The notes below the pieces were generated by a model. The model was not told the DNA's origin, made no database searches, and saw only the letters and a program-made list of their open reading frames with translations. Below, piece by piece: positions 31,832 to 34,718 of a DNA stretch of 34,718 nucleotides; within the stretch, counting starts at the first letter, position 1; every line of letters starts with the position of its first letter. This DNA comes from Rhodospirillaceae bacterium (GTDB lineage Bacteria > Pseudomonadota > Alphaproteobacteria > UBA8366). Position numbers and translations under genes: made by a program. The stretch covers positions 12,387 through 47,104 of the forward strand of contig PARQ01000026.1 in the NCBI GenBank assembly GCA_002711555.1. The letters run 5' to 3'.

Positions 31832-32683
31832 CTAAGCGACGTAAGCTGGCAATTCGCCACTTACTTGCGTTCGGTAAAGAACGCGGCGAAATTTTTCTGA
31901 ATCGTACGGCGTGGCTGAATGAAGAGTGCACCTATTGTCCCATATTACAAGGTCGCCAGGGTACCACTTGTGGCGATAAACGAAATCGTCATTATCTAAG
32001 AGACCCTCAATCTCTTCCATCAATGCCCACGTGGTTTTCTGATCTAATTCTCCAATGGTTCGAATTATTTCCTTATATAGAAATACTGATTTTTTCTCCG
32101 TAACTGGATGTGTAATCACAGCTGGATGCTCCACAGGTGGTACGCTTGCCAATTGTGATTTGGTTAACGGCGGACGCTCGGGATAGAGAGCTGAATAGCG
32201 GTAATTGCGATCATGCACTGCCATTTTACCCTCAATCTGTATTCGGATCCTATTTGGGAGACTTTCATATAAGCGACGCATGTCTGCGAAAATAGTATCG
32301 CCCCCTTCGGATGGACACTCAATTCCATAGAGCAGCGTTACGTAGCCGGTCTTCTTCAAATAGGAAAGGTCTGAATGCCAAAAGTTACCGCCTCTGAATG
32401 CGCCAACCAGCTTGCCGTCTTTCTTTACGTTAGAAAGTACCCGCACCTCGGGGTATTCGGGGAATGTGTGCTCAGCAAGGTGGTGAACGTCAGGCTTTCC
32501 CCAGAGTTTGGTAAATGAAGATAGTGCTGATGGTGTTAATTTTTGCTTTGAAAAATAGATTACTCCAAATTTATTTAGTGCCGTTTGAATTTTGGTAAAT
32601 GTTTTTTCTCCGATTGGTCCGGCAAGGTCAACACCAGTGATTTGCGCAATAAAGTCATTTTGCATTGGATTGATTGTTGTCAT
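31832..32683 (-). CDS. TauD/TfdA-family 2-oxoglutarate/Fe(II) dioxygenase (number 3)
   Basis: This 283-residue oxygenase has H103-x-D105 (FWHSDLSYL), distal H255 (NRCTLHSAT) and arginines at ~267 and 271 (RRVLYRTQV). Number 1 and number 2 read MHRT at the last motif, whereas this one reads LYRT. The start is assigned to ATG 32683 (MTTINPMQNDFIAQI), where the family N-terminus begins; earlier starts at 32695 (ATG) and 32725 (TTG) are possible and no Shine-Dalgarno decides. It is the first gene of the four-gene minus-strand operon with two cupins and a MenB/BadI-like crotonase. It is divergent from mtnA. The substrate is unknown. Confidence 0.87.
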   Translation of the reverse strand: MTTINPMQNDFIAQITGVDLAGPIGEKTFTKIQTALNKFGVIYFSKQKLTPSALSSFTKLWGKPDVHHLAEHTFPEYPEVRVLSNVKKDGKLVGAFRGGNFWHSDLSYLKKTGYVTLLYGIECPSEGGDTIFADMRRLYESLPNRIRIQIEGKMAVHDRNYRYSALYPERPPLTKSQLASVPPVEHPAVITHPVTEKKSVFLYKEIIRTIGELDQKTTWALMEEIEGLLDNDDFVYRHKWYPGDLVIWDNRCTLHSATPYDSEKFRRVLYRTQVSGELPAYVA

Positions 32684-32726
32684 AAATGGGCCCATTGGAA
32701 ATCTTTTAAAAAATACGAGGTACAAT

Positions 32727-32742
32727 CGCTCTTGAGTGAGCG
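32727..32742. promoter_or_regulatory. Small palindrome in the TauD-3/mtnA divergent region
   Basis: CGCTC-TTGAGT-GAGCG is a 5-bp inverted repeat 44 bp upstream of the TauD number 3 start, in a ~230-bp divergent intergenic stretch (32684-32917) with no other gene seen. It could be an operator for the cupin operon or chance. No regulator gene is in the window. Confidence 0.25.
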
Positions 32743-32917
32743 TTGCGAAAATAACCTAAAGTTATCAACACGGGAAGATACCTTATCAGAAGCAATTGTA
32801 TTTTACAGAGTGAACCAAGCAAGTGAGGAGTGTCTGCCTTTGGATTTTCAATAATATTAAGAGGAAAAGAAAAAGAAGCAACGTAGACTTTACTTTGACA
32901 TGAAGGGGCTACATTCT

Positions 32918-34033
32918 ATGAGCATGTATACAGATTCGCATGACTCCGTGACATTCGACACCATCGCGGTCGCTGAGAACGGCTGGGCTATAGACATCCT
33001 TGACCAGACATTTTTACCTCATGATCGCGTTATAAAACGGCTGACGAAAGCTACAGAGGGGGGGGAGGCTATATCCGCCATGAGAGTGCGTGGAGCTCCT
33101 TTAATAGGTGTAACAGCAGCTTACACAATGGCTCTTGCAATGAACGAGAATGCGGGAGATAGAAACCTACAAGGTGCCGCAGAAATATTGCGCACTAGCC
33201 GTCCAACAGCCATCAATTTAGCATGGTCAGTCGATCAAATGCTAAAACTATTGCTACCGTTAGAATATGGTGCAAGGTGTAAAGCAGCCTATCAGCGAGC
33301 TAATGAGATGGCAGGCAAAGACATTGCCACTAATTTGGCGATAGGCGAGCATGGACTGGCGGTTTTAGAGGAAATCAAAAAGAAAAAGAAAGAAGAATGT
33401 GAACCAATCAATGTGCTTACTCATTGCAATGCTGGAGCTCTTGCTACCGTGGGGTGGGGGACGGCAACAGCACCAATATATCTCGCCCATCGACGAGGTT
33501 TAAATTTGCATGTGTGGGTTGACGAAACGCGGCCACGTAACCAGGGTGCTAGCTTAACCGCATGGGAGCTCAGCCGCAATAACGTGCCACATACTGTTAT
33601 TTCCGACAATGTTGGTGGCCATTTGATGCAAAACGGTAAAGTTGATGTTTGCATTACCGGCAGCGATCGAACAACTTTAAATGGCGATGTAGTAAATAAA
33701 ATTGGCACATATTTGAAAGCGCTTGCGGCGCGCGACAATGGAATACCATTCTTTGTAGCACTTCCGTCCTCAACAATTGATTGTAAGATCACTGACGGTG
33801 TAAAAGATATTCCAATTGAAAAACGCCAATCAGAGGAAGTGGCCTGGATAAGTGGAAAAACTGAAACAGGAAAAATGGAGCGCGTATGCATTGTACCCGA
33901 GGGAACACCAGTCGAGAATTATGCGTTTGACGTTACGCCAGCTAAATTTATAACCGGCCTCATTACAGAGCGAGGTATTACTGAAGCGAGTTATGCCGGG
34001 TTAACAGCATTATTTCCGGAGTATAAAAGGTAA
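32918..34033 (+). CDS. mtnA: Methylthioribose-1-phosphate isomerase
   Basis: This 371-residue enzyme isomerises 5-methylthioribose-1-phosphate to 5-methylthioribulose-1-phosphate in methionine salvage. Signature parts are MRVRGAPLIGV (~55-65), HCNAGALATVGWGTA with the catalytic cysteine C170, and GSDRTTLNGDVVNKIGT with catalytic D250; DVTPAKFITG closes the family C-terminus. I chose ATG 32918 because AAGGGG lies 9 nt upstream; ATG 32900 would add six residues. A run of five lysine codons (A-rich, ~33378-33396) sits in a surface loop. Other salvage genes (mtnB, C, D, K, mtnP) are not in the window. The stop and the next ATG share a base (TAATG). Confidence 0.94.
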   Translation: MSMYTDSHDSVTFDTIAVAENGWAIDILDQTFLPHDRVIKRLTKATEGGEAISAMRVRGAPLIGVTAAYTMALAMNENAGDRNLQGAAEILRTSRPTAINLAWSVDQMLKLLLPLEYGARCKAAYQRANEMAGKDIATNLAIGEHGLAVLEEIKKKKKEECEPINVLTHCNAGALATVGWGTATAPIYLAHRRGLNLHVWVDETRPRNQGASLTAWELSRNNVPHTVISDNVGGHLMQNGKVDVCITGSDRTTLNGDVVNKIGTYLKALAARDNGIPFFVALPSSTIDCKITDGVKDIPIEKRQSEEVAWISGKTETGKMERVCIVPEGTPVENYAFDVTPAKFITGLITERGITEASYAGLTALFPEYKR

Positions 34034-34608
34034 TGAGTACAATGAAGTGGAAAATCTGGGCGTCAGCATGGTGCGTGTCAATTTTGCTTATTATTCAACC
34101 CTCAACAGGACGGACGGTTAGTTTGGAAAATATTATTTATATGGATCTGAAAGACGGACGCGTGGTAATCGAGTTATGGCCTGATTTAGCGCCGAAACAT
34201 GTGGATCGTATCAAGACATTGGCACGTCAAAAATTTTATGATGGTGTAGTATTTCATCGGGTCATAGATGGCTTTATGGCACAAACTGGAGATCCGACGG
34301 GAACAGGTAGTGGCGGGTCAAGCTTACCCGATTTACCAGCAGAATTTAACAGTGCGTTTCATGTAGAGGGTACCGTATCTATGGCTCGCTCAGGTAATCC
34401 AGATAGCGCCAATAGCCAGTTTTTCATCGTTTTTAGTCCAGCACCGCATCTTGACGGTGGATATACCGCTTGGGGAAAAGTTATAGAGGGTATGGAGTAT
34501 GTTCATGGTATAAAAAAAGGTGATAGTGATCGGAACGGATCAGTTGATAACCCTGACAGCATTTTAAAAATGCGCGTTGCAGCCGATTTAGAAAAAGGCG
34601 TAAAATAG
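34033..34608 (+). CDS. Cyclophilin-type peptidyl-prolyl cis-trans isomerase, exported
   Basis: This 191-residue protein has an N-terminal signal peptide: basic MSTMKWK, the hydrophobic core IWASAWCVSILLII, and a probable cleavage near residue 26 (PSTG). The bacterial cyclophilin domain follows: IYMDLKDGRVVIEL, FYDGVVFHRVIDGFMAQTGD with the catalytic arginine in FHR, and FHVEGTVSMARSGNPDSANS with QFFIVF directly after. It would assist periplasmic protein folding. It has a one-base overlap with mtnA (TAATG), an unrelated function, so the pairing may simply reflect compact packing. The 110 bp after it (34609-34718) contain no gene I can support. Confidence 0.93.
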   Translation: MSTMKWKIWASAWCVSILLIIQPSTGRTVSLENIIYMDLKDGRVVIELWPDLAPKHVDRIKTLARQKFYDGVVFHRVIDGFMAQTGDPTGTGSGGSSLPDLPAEFNSAFHVEGTVSMARSGNPDSANSQFFIVFSPAPHLDGGYTAWGKVIEGMEYVHGIKKGDSDRNGSVDNPDSILKMRVAADLEKGVK

Positions 34609-34718
34609 CGACCTCAAAACCTGATATAAATCGTAGGCTCGTACGTTTGGCATAGATAAATAGTTTATGTTACCAAAAAATGAGAATAATCTAGTCATAG
34701 GTACGAGTTATTGGCGGG

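Noticed and set aside
31791..31931. Upstream extension of the monocupin frame (47 residues)
   Set aside because: It overlaps the TauD number 3 coding region, reads as basic non-homologous sequence, and an AAGGAGGG sits just before GTG 31790.
34638..34707. CTCGTAC and GTACGAG inverted repeat after the cyclophilin
   Set aside because: Only 7 bp with a loop of over 50 nt, and the window ends here; it is not enough for a terminator or operator call.

Overview
The window looks like a chromosomal segment of an alphaproteobacterium, probably an uncultivated marine lineage. The evidence is a SAM-II riboswitch in front of metZ, a bactofilin next to a DUF1491 gene (a pairing I associate with alphaproteobacteria), dense packing with many 4-bp ATGA and TAATG overlaps, moderate GC content by eye, and a large share of catabolic genes (TauD/TfdA oxygenases, enolase superfamily, CitE-like, Hyi, MmsA). 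No tRNA, rRNA, insertion sequence, phage gene or CRISPR array was seen. No gene-free stretch exceeds 300 bases. The taxonomic call is inference.

Layout. 1-1902: the end of an ADP-forming acyl-CoA synthetase, cut by the window edge. 1899-5399 (minus): an enolase-superfamily enzyme, metZ under a SAM-II riboswitch with its own promoter, and a CitE-like lyase. 5510-7804 (plus): an orphan RfbB-type dehydratase, a VOC protein and TauD number 1, convergent with a TauE/SafE permease. 8656-9875 (plus): a Hyi-type isomerase coupled to an OsmC protein. 9885-14981 (minus): a disulfide-reductase-like flavoprotein, then pepN coupled to an MBL-fold hydrolase. 15128-21304 (plus): a tight six-gene operon of GGT-like hydrolase, CobW/G3E GTPase, aconitase X large and small subunits, TauD number 2 and a lactonase-like MBL protein, followed by trxB. 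22364-25961: a 3-hydroxyisobutyrate-dehydrogenase-like gene (minus), then bactofilin, DUF1491 and mmsA (plus). 26105-29539 (minus): a metallophosphoesterase carrying a large extra C-terminal domain, a GDPD and a TerC-type membrane protein. 29645-32683 (minus): a second compact operon of TauD number 3, a monocupin, a bicupin and a MenB/BadI-like crotonase. 32918-34608 (plus): mtnA coupled to an exported cyclophilin.

How the genes fit together. Two themes stand out. One is sulfur/methionine/redox metabolism (metZ with SAM-II, mtnA, trxB, the flavoprotein, OsmC, TauE). The other is catabolism of unidentified small molecules by gene sets each built around a TauD/TfdA oxygenase. The best candidates for an undescribed system are the 15128-21304 operon (GGT, CobW, AcnX, TauD, lactonase) and the 29645-32683 operon (TauD, two related cupins, MenB/BadI-like crotonase). 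Their substrates cannot be read from the sequence.
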